This document shows, piece after piece, positions 42,394 to 54,634 of a stretch of DNA of 64,000 nt (within the stretch, counting starts at the first letter, position 1; each line of letters starts with the position of its first letter). A program made the translations under genes and the position numbers. The stretch is from Eutrigla gurnardus (taxonomy: Eukaryota > Chordata > Actinopteri > Perciformes > Triglidae). The notes beneath the pieces are model-generated. The model was not told the origin of the DNA. It saw only the letters and a list, made by a program, of their open reading frames with translations, and searched no databases. The stretch covers positions 20,056,690 to 20,120,689 of the forward strand of contig OY741269.1 of the NCBI GenBank assembly GCA_963514095.1, written 5' to 3'.

Positions 42394-45300
42394 TCAGCAC
42401 TGCTCGAAGCCGGCCATCAGGGACAGAGCCAGCGATTCCACTGCAACGAGGAGGACGGTTACACAAGGACGTAAAGTAAAAGTCATCGACACATAATCGC
42501 TGCTGTACTCACGATGAGGGAAGGAGCCGCGGCACACCGCCTTGTTCAGTATCGTAACCAGGAACATGTGGCAGTTCTTGAAATCAGACTCCATTTTATC
42601 GATGGACTCGATCCTGAAAGTGAAAAGATAAATAACATTCAGACACGAACAGCTTGAAACCACGATTATAATGCAGATTGATATGGACTTACTTCCAGGC
42701 TCCAAATCCAGCCTGCCACCGGTCAGAGAAGATCAGGACCAGGTTCAGAACCTTCATTATGGCCTCCTTCACAAAACTGACCTGAGAACACACAACGGAC
42801 ACATTTAGAGGTAAGCTTCCTCAGTCCGTCTCTAAATCCTCTCAGTGTTAACATCGTCCTCCCGATCCTCCCCCAGAGGTCTACGATAGTAGCTCACATT
42901 GTGGAGAAACCAGATTTCTCCACAATGCACTGCAAAAATGGAATTTCAAGAAAGTAAAAAAAGCCTTGTATCAAGAAAATAAGTCTTATTTTTTGTCCAA
43001 AAAGAATATTAATCTTGTCAAGCAAGTTTTGCATTAGAAAAAATATCTCATTTTAAGAAAGTATGCCTTACTTTTTCTTGATAAGATATTCCAGCTAATT
43101 TTGAGCTAGAATGAACCAGAAAAAGAGTATAAAAATGTTTTACGATCAAACCCAGCGGGGCACCAAGATTATTTGCCTTATTTTAAGAGTAAGACCATTT
43201 GCACAACATCTCAATTCAAGAATGCCATGAAACAAGGACAAAAGTTTTTATTATTAATATTTTCATTTTCATTACAGGACAGTTGCTTGGTGAGATTGAA
43301 AACCATATGGGATATTATGCTGCAAACCAGCTGCAACATGATGTTTAGTTGCTATGCTGCTACAATAACTGATGTATTATTATTTTGATAGTGAGGTTCA
43401 AATCAAAACTGGCTTTTCAATCTGTTTATTATGGTGATTATCTGATTATGATGGATCTGGAATGCAGAAGTGCCCTTTTTTTTTTGGATGTTGAATTGAG
43501 CAATTGTATTGCAAAGTTAATAAAAAAAATTAACTGGGGCGGTCGGTGGCGCAGTGGATAAGGCAGCCGCCCCATGTACGGAGGCTCAGCCGGTGGCGCA
43601 GTGGATAAGGCAGCCGCCCCATGTACGGAGGCTCAGCCTCGACGCGGAGAACAGTGGTTTGACTCCCGGCCCGGCCATCTCCTTCGCGCATGTCTTCCCC
43701 CTCTATCTCCCCTTCCCCACTGTCTCTCTCATAATAAAAATAAAAAAGGCTTGCATGGCACTCCAGCCATAAAAAAAAAAAAAAAAAACTGAGAAAGTTT
43801 TGGTATCTTGATTTAAGACATCACTTTTATATTTGTTATGCTGTTTTAAGAAATTATGTCTTATTTTAACTACTTTTATGCTCATTATCAATCCCAGATT
43901 AAGGTGTAATTTCTTAAATTAGTAAAGGGACTTAAATTCTAATTTTGAGTAATTTAATCTTGAATTAGTGTTTTTTTCATTGCTTGTTTTAGAAGAATTT
44001 GGATTAGTTTAAGATTTTCTGTCTAGTTTAAAGTCTCATTTTAGTCTTTCGGAGCTAAGAAATTTGGGCTTATTTTAAGAATTGCTTGTCAAGCAAAAAA
44101 AGCTTACCCCATTGGCAGATTTTTTTGCTTGATACAAGATAATTTGATTGAATATGAGAATATTTTACTTCTTTCTAGAAGGGCTGTTTTTGCAGTGTGT
44201 GAGCCGTATTTATGTCTAGATGACCTTATTTGGAGTGTTGAAGGAGCAGCTACAATGTTAGCATAGCCTAGCACCCATCAACCAGACTGCATTCAGAAAA
44301 CAAACTTTTTAACAGTAGTTAGCTTGTGATGTTGCAGACAAGACGGTGTAAAGTTAGCCAGACCTGCCCTTGAACGTAGCAAGCGTTGTTTACCTTCTCC
44401 CTCAGGAGGCAGCGGTCATGGATGGTCGCCAGATATCTGTAGTGGATCTTGATGAGCTGGTCCAGGTCCTTGGCCTCCTGTACCTGGTGCTGGAACTCCA
44501 GTCCAGTACTGTGCAGAATCTGCAAAGACAAAGATGCAGACAGATTTAAGATCAGATGCAAAAAATAATTAAATAAAATTTAAAATTTAAAATAAAACAA
44601 ACAGATTATGTCTCGTTGACATGACGACTTCAACACGTTCGGATGGTGATATCAGCTCGTGAGTTTCATGTTGTTGATAACATTTCCTGTTGGCGTAGCA
44701 ACAGGCCGTCTCCATGGGAGACACGTGGACATCAGACAGAAGTATATAGAGGAGGTCTCACCCTGGTCATGATGTAGTTGTGGAGGCTGTTGACAAAGTG
44801 CATGAGTTTGACCCGCAGCAGACACATGCGGTGGATCTGCTGGTTCACGGGCTCTTTGACCTTCGACACCCCCTCGGGCCGCGTTCCATCCAGCTTCTTT
44901 GTGACGTCTGTGAAATCTAGAAGCAACAAACGCGTTTGGCACATTACAAACGACGCTGAATATCATAGACAATATCAGCAATGTAAAGTTAAATACTGAG
45001 CGCAAGTTGGACAGCTGGCATCGTCGTCTCCCATCGCCATTTTAATTCACTCATTTAGCGGAGCTCCGGTATATGTATCTATAAGCAGAGAGAGAGATTT
45101 GAAACTGGTACCACTGAAGCGGAGCGTGTCCAGACTGTATTTGGCCCATTTGATCTGCAGCAGCAGGAGAAACACTTGGTTGTAGATCTTCTGACACTCG
45201 GAGCTGATCACGATGTCAACGGGCCAGGGAACCTGCGGAGAGGAAACATGAGCACGCGGCCGTTTAATAAAACGCTTAAACACAACGTCAATAATGTACA

Positions 45301-48300
45301 TATTCTTGCTGCTGACCTTGTAACTCAGCGTCAGCACCTCCAGATTATTCACCGGATGTTTCTTCCTGGCAGCGTCGATGGGCTCCAAGAAGATCGACAA
45401 CCTAGAGAACATGTTTAGATGATGTATAAACATCGTCATGACAACCCTCCCGATGTGCCTCTTCAGTCAAACACGTACAGTACCTGCTGCTGTCCTCAGG
45501 GTGGCGCTGTCCGACCGCCTCCTGCAGCTGCCCGTTGAGGAAGGACAGCTGCTGCCAGCTCTCCTTCTCCTGCACCTTGTCAAAGATGGCCGTGTAGAAG
45601 TCGTACATGGTGTCTCCCGCCTCCAGCAGGAAGTAGTTCCTCATGGCCTGCAGGTATCCCAGCAGCCTGCAGGGGCGGGGACTGATGTCAGGACGATCGA
45701 CGTGCTGGGACAACACAGACTTACATGCCGGGGCAACGCTCACCTGTAGTCCTTCTTCAGGGTCCTCATGAGGTTCCCGCAGCACTCCATGTACCTCCTC
45801 TGGATGTGCGGGTAGAGGCAGCAGCGCAGCGTCAGCTCGAACGTCTGGCAGGTGACGGACTGAGACGAGCGGTCCACGATGAAGTCGCCGCCGGAGAAAC
45901 GCTCGTGGAAGTCGTTCTGCTCCAAGTACAGCCTGACGGGGATGCACGCACACACACACATATATATATATAACTATACATACATACAGACCTGAAGTCA
46001 GTCCAGCAGTCTGAGCAGCTTTGTGTACTGAGAGCGTAGCGGTGGGGGCGCCTCACCTGGCGAAGTTGATGGCGAGCAGCGGGTCGTGGACGTCTTCGAT
46101 CTCCAGGTGCTGAGCGATGATGGACTGCATCTTGATCAGGCTCCTCCTGGTGGCCTGCTGCTCCGTCACCGCCTCCGACGGTGACTCCTCCCGGCTACGA
46201 AGGCGAGACTGGACCGACTCCAGGAACAACGTGTACAGACTCTTCCTCTCCGCGTCTGCAATGAGACGTGATGAAAGACAGACAGCAACACTCATCTGTT
46301 TATTAAAAAGAAAGACCTGAGAGACAAAACGACTACAAAGAAACCTAAGGCAACTATATAGAGACATAAAACAACTACATAGAGACATAAAACTACAAAG
46401 AGACCCACAACCACTGCAGAAATGCTCTGAACAACCCTAAAGACTTAGCAACCACTGACCTCTGGAGGACCTCTCGGACCGCTCGGTCTCCTTGCAGTCC
46501 AGGTTCCTGAGCAGCTGCATGGACTTGCCAGCCATGATGATCTGCTTGAGGACGGGTTTGAGGAAGGACACCATGGTGAGCTGCCGGTTGCTGGCGCCGG
46601 GATCCCCCCCGGAGCTGCCGCTGGCCGCGTCGTTCAGCTTGTCCTCGCTGTCCACCGTCTCAGACACGCTGTACAGTGTGTAGGTGGCGTACCAGAAGTC
46701 CCGGTGGTTCACCGGCACGTCCTTGTTCCTGAACGCCGAGCAGAGGGAAGCTCAGCCAATCAAACGTCTCTCTCAGTTACTGCACTGGAGCCAAATAATC
46801 AACACAGTTCCCCACATCATCCACAAAGACGCCCAGAGATTTGAACAGACGGACCTCTGGATAATGAACTCTCTGGCGGGATCAAACAGGTGTCCGTGAA
46901 CGATCCACTCATCCACTATCTCCAGGTAGGGTCGGACCGTCTCGGTCCACAGAGAGAACAGCAAGGCCACCTGGAGAAAGGAAACCACGGACGGGGTTGG
47001 TGGTCGGCGTTTAAAGGGGTAGTTCGGAGGTTTAGACGTGTGGTTGTACTCCTCCAGAGTCGGTGTATTACTACAGATGGAGACCGGAGAACCAGCATGG
47101 GAGGAGAGCAATGTCCAACCTTTGGCATTCACAAAAACAGTGATTGTACCTCTCAGTTAAACACACACTCCTTCAGTTAGTTAGTGTGTTACTGTGTGAC
47201 TTTGGTGTTTTAAAAGGTTTGTTCAGATTCATAAGTCACACAATAACAAACTAACTAACCGATCAAACCAGCATCTCCTGGGTTCTGGGAGGTAAAATCA
47301 CTGTTTTTGTCAATGGAGTCTGGGGTGTCACGTTTTGCAAGCGTTTCTTAGACGCATATATGTTTTTAATTATTTTTTTTCTTTTAACAGCAGAGCAACA
47401 TCAGGAGCTCCATGTCTGCTTGAATCCACATTTGATCAGCTGGTTGATGATGTCACACCCCTGCTACACAGCATCGACAGCTGGTTTGAGCGTTGTGACA
47501 CGTCCCAGTGTCACTGACGCCGTAGGAGTCTAAAAGGAGTCTGGTTCTCTCCATCTACTGTAGTAATACACTATAATACTACAGAGAAGTACTAAGTATT
47601 ACGGCCGTCACTCTGTGATGAGGTCAGACTCACCGCCTGCTCCGATGCCTCCCCGACGCTGTCGTACTCTAGGATGGCTTTGTACAGGGTGTTGAGCAGG
47701 TGGGAGGCTCGCACCACGTTCGGGGTCTCGGGGGGGACTTCGGCGACCCCGGTGCAGAAGACTTTGTGCAGCACTTTGATCTGGACCAGGTGGGGGTTGA
47801 GTCGCTCCAGGACCGCAGACAGGGTCACCGTCTCATCTGCAGAAGAAACATATCGAATGCTCGTAACTCCATGACATTTCCGAAACCCACGAAGCGGACT
47901 TAGACTCACCATTGCATATGAGCTCCCTCTCTATGGTGGTCAGCTCCTCCTTGAAGCCGGTGAAGTACTTGTTGAGGGCCCACACGAAGGCCTGGTAGGT
48001 CCTGAAGGGGGGCTCGGAGCCTTTCTTGGAAGTGTAGGAGGAAGAGGAGCCTGGGGGGCCCGGCTCCGAGCTGTGACCCGTCACCTCGTCTATGAACCTC
48101 TGCAGCCTGAAGACCGCCTGGCCGTACACGGCGATGTGCTCCAGGACGGAGCGCAGACAGTTCTGGAGCACACAGACAGGCAGGACGCGAGTAAGGAACT
48201 CAGTCAGGAGGAAATATAGAAACTAGGATATAAATGATAAACACTGTGATTTCTGAAGATGAACAGATGATGATCTCACGCTGGTCAGATGAGTCACCAC

Positions 48301-51300
48301 CACGTCGTTCCTCACGGACACTTTGCCGTCGTGGTGCTGGAAGATGAAGTGTTTCTTCACTCCGGAGAGAAGCCTGCAGCGGAACAACGCTCTGTTCTAT
48401 GACATCATCAAGCTCCAATATGATCAATATGAGCCTGTTGATGAAGATGTTTGGGCATCGGAGGGATTATAAAACTCACCACAGCGTCTCCCGGATGACT
48501 TGTGTCTCCGTGACGAAGACCTTCTCTTCAGGCAGACACAACGGATCAGTGTTGTACAAGTGCTGGTCCCTGAGGATAGACCACGAGGGTTACCGCTGCC
48601 CATCGTTTCACCTCACAAAAGCCCCACAGATCGGTGTCATCGGGTTATAATAAAAAAGTCATCTGATAAACAGTATCAGTCTTCACATAAAGACATATCA
48701 CATATATATTAGGGAACTCTAGGAGACACAAATGAACAAAAATCATAAAATCATCAAACCTGAAAATATGATTGTGCTCCGGTTATCACAAAGATTATAT
48801 TATATATATATTATATTATTTGTAGTTTTCTAAGCCTGCTGGGAAACGGGGGCACCAGATTTGGAAAACTACACGTAGCATTAAAGCCAAATGTTTAATG
48901 AGATCATAAAAGTAAAGTTGTAAACATTTAAAAAATAAACTAATACTGATAAGAACAGAATAAAGTCTGAATTTTACAAAGGAGATAAAGCAGCGATTTT
49001 ATTTTACGGAAAAAAGTCACGATATTTTGTTGCAACGCTCCCCAGCGGCTCTGATTCGCCGTGGTCGTGTGTGAACTCACCACACATTGAGCAGGTTGGA
49101 GTGGAGGTGCAGGCTGTGGGGGAAGCGAGGAGCGTGAGCCGCCCAGTACGGCGTCACCACGTGCTCCTCGAGCCAGGCCCGGGCGTCCGGCTCGCCCACT
49201 GGAGACACAACAAAACCGGGATTAGCTTCCACGTGGACAAAGCTTGATGGCCGTAACGAAGCACTGCGTGATCCGTTTCGCACCTGTCCAGGTAACTGGA
49301 ACCGTCTTGTTGCCGTTGTCTTGGTCTTCCTGTGGCGTTCGGTCCAGCTGGATGCCGGAGTCCTCCCTGCTGATTGGCTGCTGGCTGTCATCGTCCTCGC
49401 TCTCCTCCTCGGACCACTCCTAAAAACACCAGTCAGGGACCAACGATGGCAACCTTGTCATTTAGATACGACACGCTGACAAATTATGTTGATACTGAAA
49501 CAAAACCACAGCAAAAATGTCAAACCACAGGAAAATGGTACATAATATAATAATACTACTAATTAGTTTATGTGATTTCTTTGATGTTAACTTCCTATTT
49601 ACAACCAGGTTTCACAGTTTAATAAGATTTGTTTTGGTAAAACAGCGCCCCCCTGGCCCATCAGTACCAGTTCAGGTGGCGAGTGGTACTGCATCAGGGA
49701 GACAGAAAATTATAATAAATCCAGATGAAGTTCTGTGAGAAGTTGAAGCTGCTGAAAGCAGGAAGAGCACACAATAAGTGTAGAAAGCTCTGCTTGAGTT
49801 GAAGTGGTGTTTGTGAAGAGAACATTTTCCTTTCAGTCCACTTCAGGGTCCTGAGAAAAACCCGGTAAAAACCGGACTTCAACATGTGGTCTCCGGACAG
49901 ATTCAGAAAAGATGCTGAGTCTCATTTTATCAGAACATCGGGGGCGATTAGAGCTGCGTTGTTGTTTTCCTGGTTTTCTGAATAGATTCTGCTGATCCAG
50001 AACCAGCTCAGAGCGGTTCCTGTCCTGCTTTAATTTGCTTCTAGCTTCATGTATCGACTCCACCCTTCTAGTTAGCTATGCTAGGCTACATCCGGGACCT
50101 GACCAAAACTTGTGGATCAGTTCAGTCCTTCAGAAAGCTGCTCACACACCAACTCTTAGTAAACACTGAAAGTAGCGTTGCTAAGGAACCGGGAGAGGAT
50201 CAGTTTTAACAGCACGGTGCCGTGGTGACACATTTCTAGTATCAGTAAACCAGATTCCCAGCTCCAACACATCAACGCTACATTACAACAACAGCATTCA
50301 GCTGCAGGTTTTGTGGTCATTCATAGGCCACAAAGGGTGGGTTTGATTTACTCACAGGGGTATCTGGGTACGGTCCAACGTCTACGTCCTCACCCTCCAT
50401 CAGATATTTCATCCAGTCAAAGTCATCCTCTTCCTCTGCGGACACAAAGATGAACAACTAATGACCGATGTTGTTTTAAAAGAATGTTAAAAAAGTCAAA
50501 CCGAGCCATCGACTCACTGGCCTCCTTCATCCGGGGTCTCTCAGTGAAGCTGGTGTTTGAGGGGGATCCTGACAGGCAGAGCAGCAGCGACAGGACACTG
50601 TAGTGAGCATCGCTCTGACAGAAAGAAAGCGAGTCAACGGTCCTGCATGTATATAAGGTGTGACATGCATCATCAGCTGAGGGAAAATGTTTGTGGGACT
50701 CCTTGTACCTTTGTTCCATCCGTATCAGGTAACGGTGAGTTCAGGAACTCCTCCGTCAGCCTTGTCCAGCTTTCTGCCTTACTCATGTCTGAGTGGATCA
50801 TGAGCTTCTCGTGGATTCTGGAAAACACAGCGGACAGCGTTGGGTTTTATTGTTGGAACAACGTCTCTGCTGACGTCTTCGTCAAAGTGAATGAGGTGAT
50901 TTTAATCTCAGTGACAGTTTAAGACGGTTAAATGAAGCACTTGCCACTTCACAGGTACTACATGTGGTCTTTTAGCTATAATATATGTGTATCATACATT
51001 ATTCCTGCTTAATAAACATTCAAATAAATTAAGTACATTTTTTATAATCTAATACTCTGCCACCAATATTACCTTAATGAAGTTTATCATTTTTAGATTT
51101 TTTTTTTTTTAAACTGCAGGAATGTGGTTTGTTTTCTTATTTTACGTTTTTATTTTATATTCCTCCGACACACTGATTAATATATGATAAGATCATATTT
51201 CACTGGTCCCGTGGTGGGGAAATTTACAGCTGCAGCAAAGATGAAAAACATAACAAGCATAATAAATAAGTAAAAAAAACTAAACATTAAAGATATATAA

Positions 51301-51939
51301 TCGTGTGATTGCATTCACATTATGAATATATGATATATGAAATATACTACTGTAAATCACTATTAATGTAAATACTGATCTTATACTTTAATTTCTTCTA
51401 CTTTATTGCAGTTATATTTTTACTTAACCTATCTTTTATTGTTTTGTATTTTTGTTATTGTATATTTGGGCAACATCTGGCATAATAACGCATGTATTAA
51501 TTATAAATACATATTTTAATGTTTTATATTCTTTGTTTTTATTTGTGCAACATCTGGAACAATGACGTATTTATTAATTATTAATAAAAGTCGTATCTCA
51601 TATTAATGTTGCATGTATAATGTTGGTATTGCACAGTTGTGAGAACAGCAACTACACTCACCCGCTGATGCTGCGTTGGACTTTATGGCTGTCAACGTCC
51701 AAGAACCGATGGAACCTGTCAACACACACAGTTACCTGCTAGCATCACATTAGCATGCTAGTCACTAGCAGCTGGCTCCCGTCCTGCGTACAGCGCTTGA
51801 CTCACCTGAAGTTCGACCAGGCGAACTTGATCGCTAGCTGAAAGTTCGGGTCCTCCTCGTCCTCGACCCCGCTGATGCACCTGATCAGCTTCTTCGTCTC
51901 CCTCTCCGTCTCCTTCTCGTAGGTGCTCCAGTGCGCCAT
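42394..51939 (-). CDS. TUBGCP5: TUBGCP5, gamma-tubulin complex component 5
   Basis: Twenty-three coding exons, 5' to 3' on minus: 51806-51939, 51662-51715, 50709-50817, 50518-50614, 50356-50435, 49284-49419, 49081-49198, 48480-48569, 48280-48373, 47910-48162, 47634-47836, 46855-46970, 46460-46728, 46057-46255, 45744-45932, 45484-45666, 45317-45401, 45112-45232, 44762-44916, 44394-44519, 42693-42781, 42513-42613, 42394-42440. The total of 3,048 nt encodes 1,015 aa (human 1,024) with consistent phases. GCP5 is a GRIP1/GRIP2-domain subunit of the gamma-tubulin ring complex, which nucleates microtubules at centrosomes. Landmarks: DPNFQLAIKFAWSNFRFHRF near the N-terminus, an acidic linker (EWSEEESEDDDS), ETLWLLSGVKK, TYQAFVWAL, HVVRASHLLN-type GRIP1 blocks, and C-terminal FLLLLQIKWAKYSLD, KIHYRYL and MESDFKNCHMFL. 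The start MAHWSTYEKE is the first ATG. No disruption is seen. Confidence 0.96.
42928..44197. mobile_element. Non-autonomous DNA transposon with CACTGCAAAAA ends
   Basis: The ends are CACTGCAAAAATGG and its near inverse CTGTTTTTGCAGTG. The interior is AT-rich, with many 'aagaaa.taagtcttattttt' and 'tttaagaaat' stretches and no transposase reading frame. A SINE sits inside at 43541-43791; without it the element is about 1.0 kb. Superfamily not certain. Confidence 0.7.
43541..43791 (+). mobile_element. tRNA-derived SINE with a duplicated head
   Basis: A polymerase III-type A box (TGGCGCAGTGG) occurs at 43546-43556 and again at 43593-43603, because a 47-bp head is repeated in tandem (starts 43544 and 43591). 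A B box GGTTTGACTCC follows at 43656-43666, then a CT-rich body and an A-rich tail (about 43734-43788). It is a mobile element, not a tRNA gene: there is no clover-leaf 3' half. AACTG-like sequence at both borders may be the target duplication. Confidence 0.8.
46315..46425. repeat. 'ctacaaagagacataaaacaa'-type tandem repeat in a TUBGCP5 intron
   Basis: Five or so imperfect units of about 20 bp ('acaactacatagagacataa'). The same motif forms the larger array at 56.1-56.5 kb. Confidence 0.75.
47010..47335 (+). repeat. Dispersed repeat family A, copy 3 (TUBGCP5 intron)
   Basis: Begins TTTAAAGGGGTAGTTCGGAG and includes 'gactttggtgttttaaaagg', 'ttcagattcataagtcacac' and 'gtttttgtcaatggagtctg', as in the copies at 9.5 and 20.1 kb. 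Confidence 0.6.
48570..49080. other. TUBGCP5 intron without recognised features
   Basis: AT-rich intron. No repeat or exon seen apart from a short TA tract at 48796-48816. Confidence 0.5.
50818..51661. other. TUBGCP5 intron, AT-rich
   Basis: About 840 bp with weak internal similarity ('ttgtgcaacatctgg', 'gggcaacatctggc' near 51470 and 51545). No further feature recognised. Confidence 0.45.
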
Positions 51940-52427
51940 GTCGTTGATGTTGACTACCTAGCTAGCTAGCTGGAAGCTACACGTAGCTTTTTACCCGCCG
52001 GCCAGTCTCCACGTTAGCCTGGTGGCTCTGCGAGCTAACGAGCTAGCACGGACAACAAAACGATAAACAACGCCATTTATAATGCGGCAGGTTTATGTTG
52101 CGTTTTTACCGCGGCGTTGCTTTTGCCTCCATTGAATTACGCTACCTTCACGTGTTATCGGAATTATGGCAAATGAAATCGAGTTTCCGACTCGGAAATT
52201 TGCACACACGAACGCCCCCTCGATTCGCAACTACTCGGGAGATGAATTTGATGGCCGAGTTTAGGTGACCCAGAACATTTCACCATGGCGGAGAAGAGGA
52301 GGGATTCAGTCATGGATATATTTCCTCCTCTAGCATGTTCGTAATGGAATCAAAAAGGATTTCCCCTGACAAACACGCACGTAAAATCCTTACGCCCGCC
52401 ATTTAAAAAAAATCGTACAGACAATAA

Positions 52428-52460
<33 letters not shown>

Positions 52461-53178
52461 TTATATAGCGCCTTTCGTAAAAACACAAACGCCTTACAAA
52501 CTAACGTGACACTATGGTATTTTCGATTCCACAAGTGTGAAGCAGGATCTTCCGAGTAGCACGTGAAGGCAGCGTGAGGGTGAATGCGCGTGCGCGACAT
52601 CAACGCACAAGATTTAATAGGTTTTATTCTTCATTTAAAACGTTCGTATTTAAAACTTCTAACTCGGGTCAACATCTAAAGTGATGAGACTAAACGAAGG
52701 AACAAAAAATAACGTTTCTCAGTACATTTCCCACAATTCATTGCACCACTCCTGCTACGTCACGGTACATTGTGCCAGTTGGACCCTCTCTCTCTCCCAT
52801 CAAGGCTATTTGAGGTTCCCCAAATTTACCCGGAACCCGTCTCACAGCGGCGGTCACCTAGCGGGTTTTACCGCCGTTTTACAAATAAATACTTACAATT
52901 TATTTAAATAACAACACGTTTTATACTACATTAAAACAATCACGTCGATGTTACGGAAGCTAGTGTCCGTCGGGGTATCTTCCCTCCGAGGCTCTCTGAG
53001 ATTTCCAAACATAAGTGTAGTTTTCACGACGAAATGAGTCCAAACTTCACACTTCGTTCCGCGGCCATAACTATTATAACATCATGCATTTATTTTACCG
53101 GGAACAAGGAAACCCGAAACAATCCGGTTGTTTTGTCTTTAACGGGGCGTGGTTAATCCGCGCACGCACACACACTCA

Positions 53179-53211
<33 letters not shown>

Positions 53212-53341
53212 AGGCACACTCCTTCCTCTCACACACAGTTAACTTCGGCGGAGGCTCTGCGGGGCTCACACCGCGCTGGCGACCCTCCGGAGAAGCAGCT
53301 AGCTAGCCGCTCCACCCCCTCCCCTCTCCCGGCCCGAGGAA
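51940..53341. promoter_or_regulatory. Shared head-to-head region of TUBGCP5 (-) and CHST7 (+)
   Basis: The two start codons are 1.4 kb apart and point away from each other. The TUBGCP5 side (51940-52160) has a 'ctagctagctagctgg' run near 51957-51973 and GC-rich DNA. The CHST7 side (about 52840-53341) is CpG-rich with a CA repeat at 53160-53220. A LINE-tail fragment lies between them, so one bidirectional promoter is less likely than two separate ones. Confidence 0.55.
52427..52505 (-). repeat. (AAT)n followed by a LINE-like 3' tail motif
   Basis: Eleven AAT units, then TTTATATAGCGCCTTTCGTA and 'aaacgccttacaaa', a motif often seen at the 3' end of fish non-LTR elements next to (TAA)n. Too short to classify. 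Confidence 0.5.
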
Positions 53342-54634
53342 ATGAAGAGGCGGCTCCACAAGAAGTACCTGGTGTTGATCCTGGCATACTCGGGTCTGCT
53401 GCTGCTAATCCCGTACGTGTTGGATTACCGAGACAAATCGGCGGAGCGCGGTAAACATGGGCTGCCGCAGCAACAGCCCCGGTGCCCGGAGCTGGAGAAC
53501 ACGGTGGCGCTGCTGTGGGACCGCGGCGGCGGCTACGGGGCCAACGGCAGCGACGCCGCCGCGGAGGAGCGGGAGGAGGGGCAGCCCAACAACCGGAGCC
53601 GGGCCCGGATAAACATCTACCTGCACGCCACCTGGAGGACCGGCTCCTCGTTCCTGGGCGAGCTGTTCAACCAGCACCCGGACGCCTTCTACCTGTACGA
53701 GCCGATGTGGCACATCTGGCAGGCGCTGTACCCGGGGGACGCGGGCAGCCTGCAGGGTGCCGTGCGCGACATGATGGGCGCGCTGTACCGCTGCGACTTC
53801 TCCGTGCTGCGGCTGTATGCTGGCGCGCAGAACGTCACCACCTCCTTCATCTTCGGCTGGAAGATGAACAAGGTGATCTGCTCGGAGCCGCTGTGCGACG
53901 CGCACAGGCGGCACGAGGTCGGCCTGGTGCGCGAGGACCGGTGCGCCAAGTGCCCGAAGCGCGACATTCGGGAGCTGGAGCGCGAGTGCAAGAAGTACCC
54001 GGTGATGGTGATCAAGGGGGTGCGCGTCCTCGACCTGAGCACGTTGGTGCCGCTGATGAGGGACCCGGCCGTCAACCTGCGGATCATCCAGCTGTTCCGG
54101 GACCCGCGCGCCGTGCACAACTCGCGGCTGAAGTCCAAGCAGGCGCTGGTGAAGGAGAGCATCCAGGTGCTGCGCAGCAAGAAGCAGAGCGACAAGTACA
54201 AGCGGCTGCTGGTGCCTAGCAACCGGGTCAACCGCGCCGAGAGCTACGTGTCCAGCGCCATGGAGCTCATCTGTGACAACTGGCTGGGGGACATGATGCT
54301 GGTGGCCAACGCGCCCCCCTGGGTGCGGAGGAACTACCTGCAGGTCCGCTACGAGGACCTGGTGCTGCACCCCATGGAGGAGCTGCAGAGGCTCTTCCGC
54401 TTCTCCAACCTTTCCAGCTTTCCCGCGCTGGAGAAGTTTGCGCTCAACATGACGCATGGCCAGGGGTACTCCTCGGACCGGCCCTTCCTGATCTCGTCCC
54501 GGGACGCCAAGGAGGCCATCTATGCCTGGAGAGAGCGGCTCAGCGTGGAGCAGATCCACCAAGTGGAGGCCTACTGCAGCGAGGTCATGAGGCACCTGGG
54601 CTACGAGAGGGCCGGCGTTGACAAGACCTCATGA
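53342..54634 (+). CDS. CHST7: CHST7, N-acetylglucosamine/GalNAc 6-O-sulfotransferase
   Basis: A single-exon CDS of 430 aa starting in good context (gaggaaATGa). Type II Golgi membrane protein: short basic N-terminus, one signal-anchor helix (about residues 9-27), a low-complexity stem (30-88), then the sulfotransferase domain. The 5'-phosphosulfate loop of PAPS binding is TWRTGSSF (97-104) and the 3'-phosphate loop is FRDPRAVHNSR (252-262). Other family segments are FNQHPDAFYLYEPMWHIWQA, ALYRCDFSVLRLYA, YLQVRYEDLV and ALNMTHG. N-glycosylation sequons occur at N68, N84, N164, N356 and N369. The enzyme transfers sulfate from PAPS to C6 of GlcNAc or GalNAc in glycans. CHST7 rather than CHST2 is called from HATWRTGSSFLGELFNQHPD and LFRDPRAVHNSRLKS. 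It is strongly GC-rich, which creates a long antisense shadow frame. Confidence 0.95.
   Translation: MKRRLHKKYLVLILAYSGLLLLIPYVLDYRDKSAERGKHGLPQQQPRCPELENTVALLWDRGGGYGANGSDAAAEEREEGQPNNRSRARINIYLHATWRTGSSFLGELFNQHPDAFYLYEPMWHIWQALYPGDAGSLQGAVRDMMGALYRCDFSVLRLYAGAQNVTTSFIFGWKMNKVICSEPLCDAHRRHEVGLVREDRCAKCPKRDIRELERECKKYPVMVIKGVRVLDLSTLVPLMRDPAVNLRIIQLFRDPRAVHNSRLKSKQALVKESIQVLRSKKQSDKYKRLLVPSNRVNRAESYVSSAMELICDNWLGDMMLVANAPPWVRRNYLQVRYEDLVLHPMEELQRLFRFSNLSSFPALEKFALNMTHGQGYSSDRPFLISSRDAKEAIYAWRERLSVEQIHQVEAYCSEVMRHLGYERAGVDKTS

Larger units (their letters stand above)
42876..44337 (+). repeat. Dispersed repeat family B, copy 2, split by a transposon
   Basis: The outer parts, 42876-42927 and 44198-44337, match 16830-17065 in reverse. 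The middle is the inserted element at 42928-44197. It lies in the long TUBGCP5 intron between exons 42693-42781 and 44394-44519. Confidence 0.6.

Noticed and set aside
43544..43667. tRNA gene suggested by A and B boxes
   Set aside because: The head is duplicated, the B-box side does not close an acceptor stem, and an A-rich tail follows; it is a SINE.
53405..54595. 396-codon reading frame antisense to CHST7
   Set aside because: Shadow of a GC-rich coding exon; the plus strand has an unmistakable sulfotransferase with both PAPS loops.
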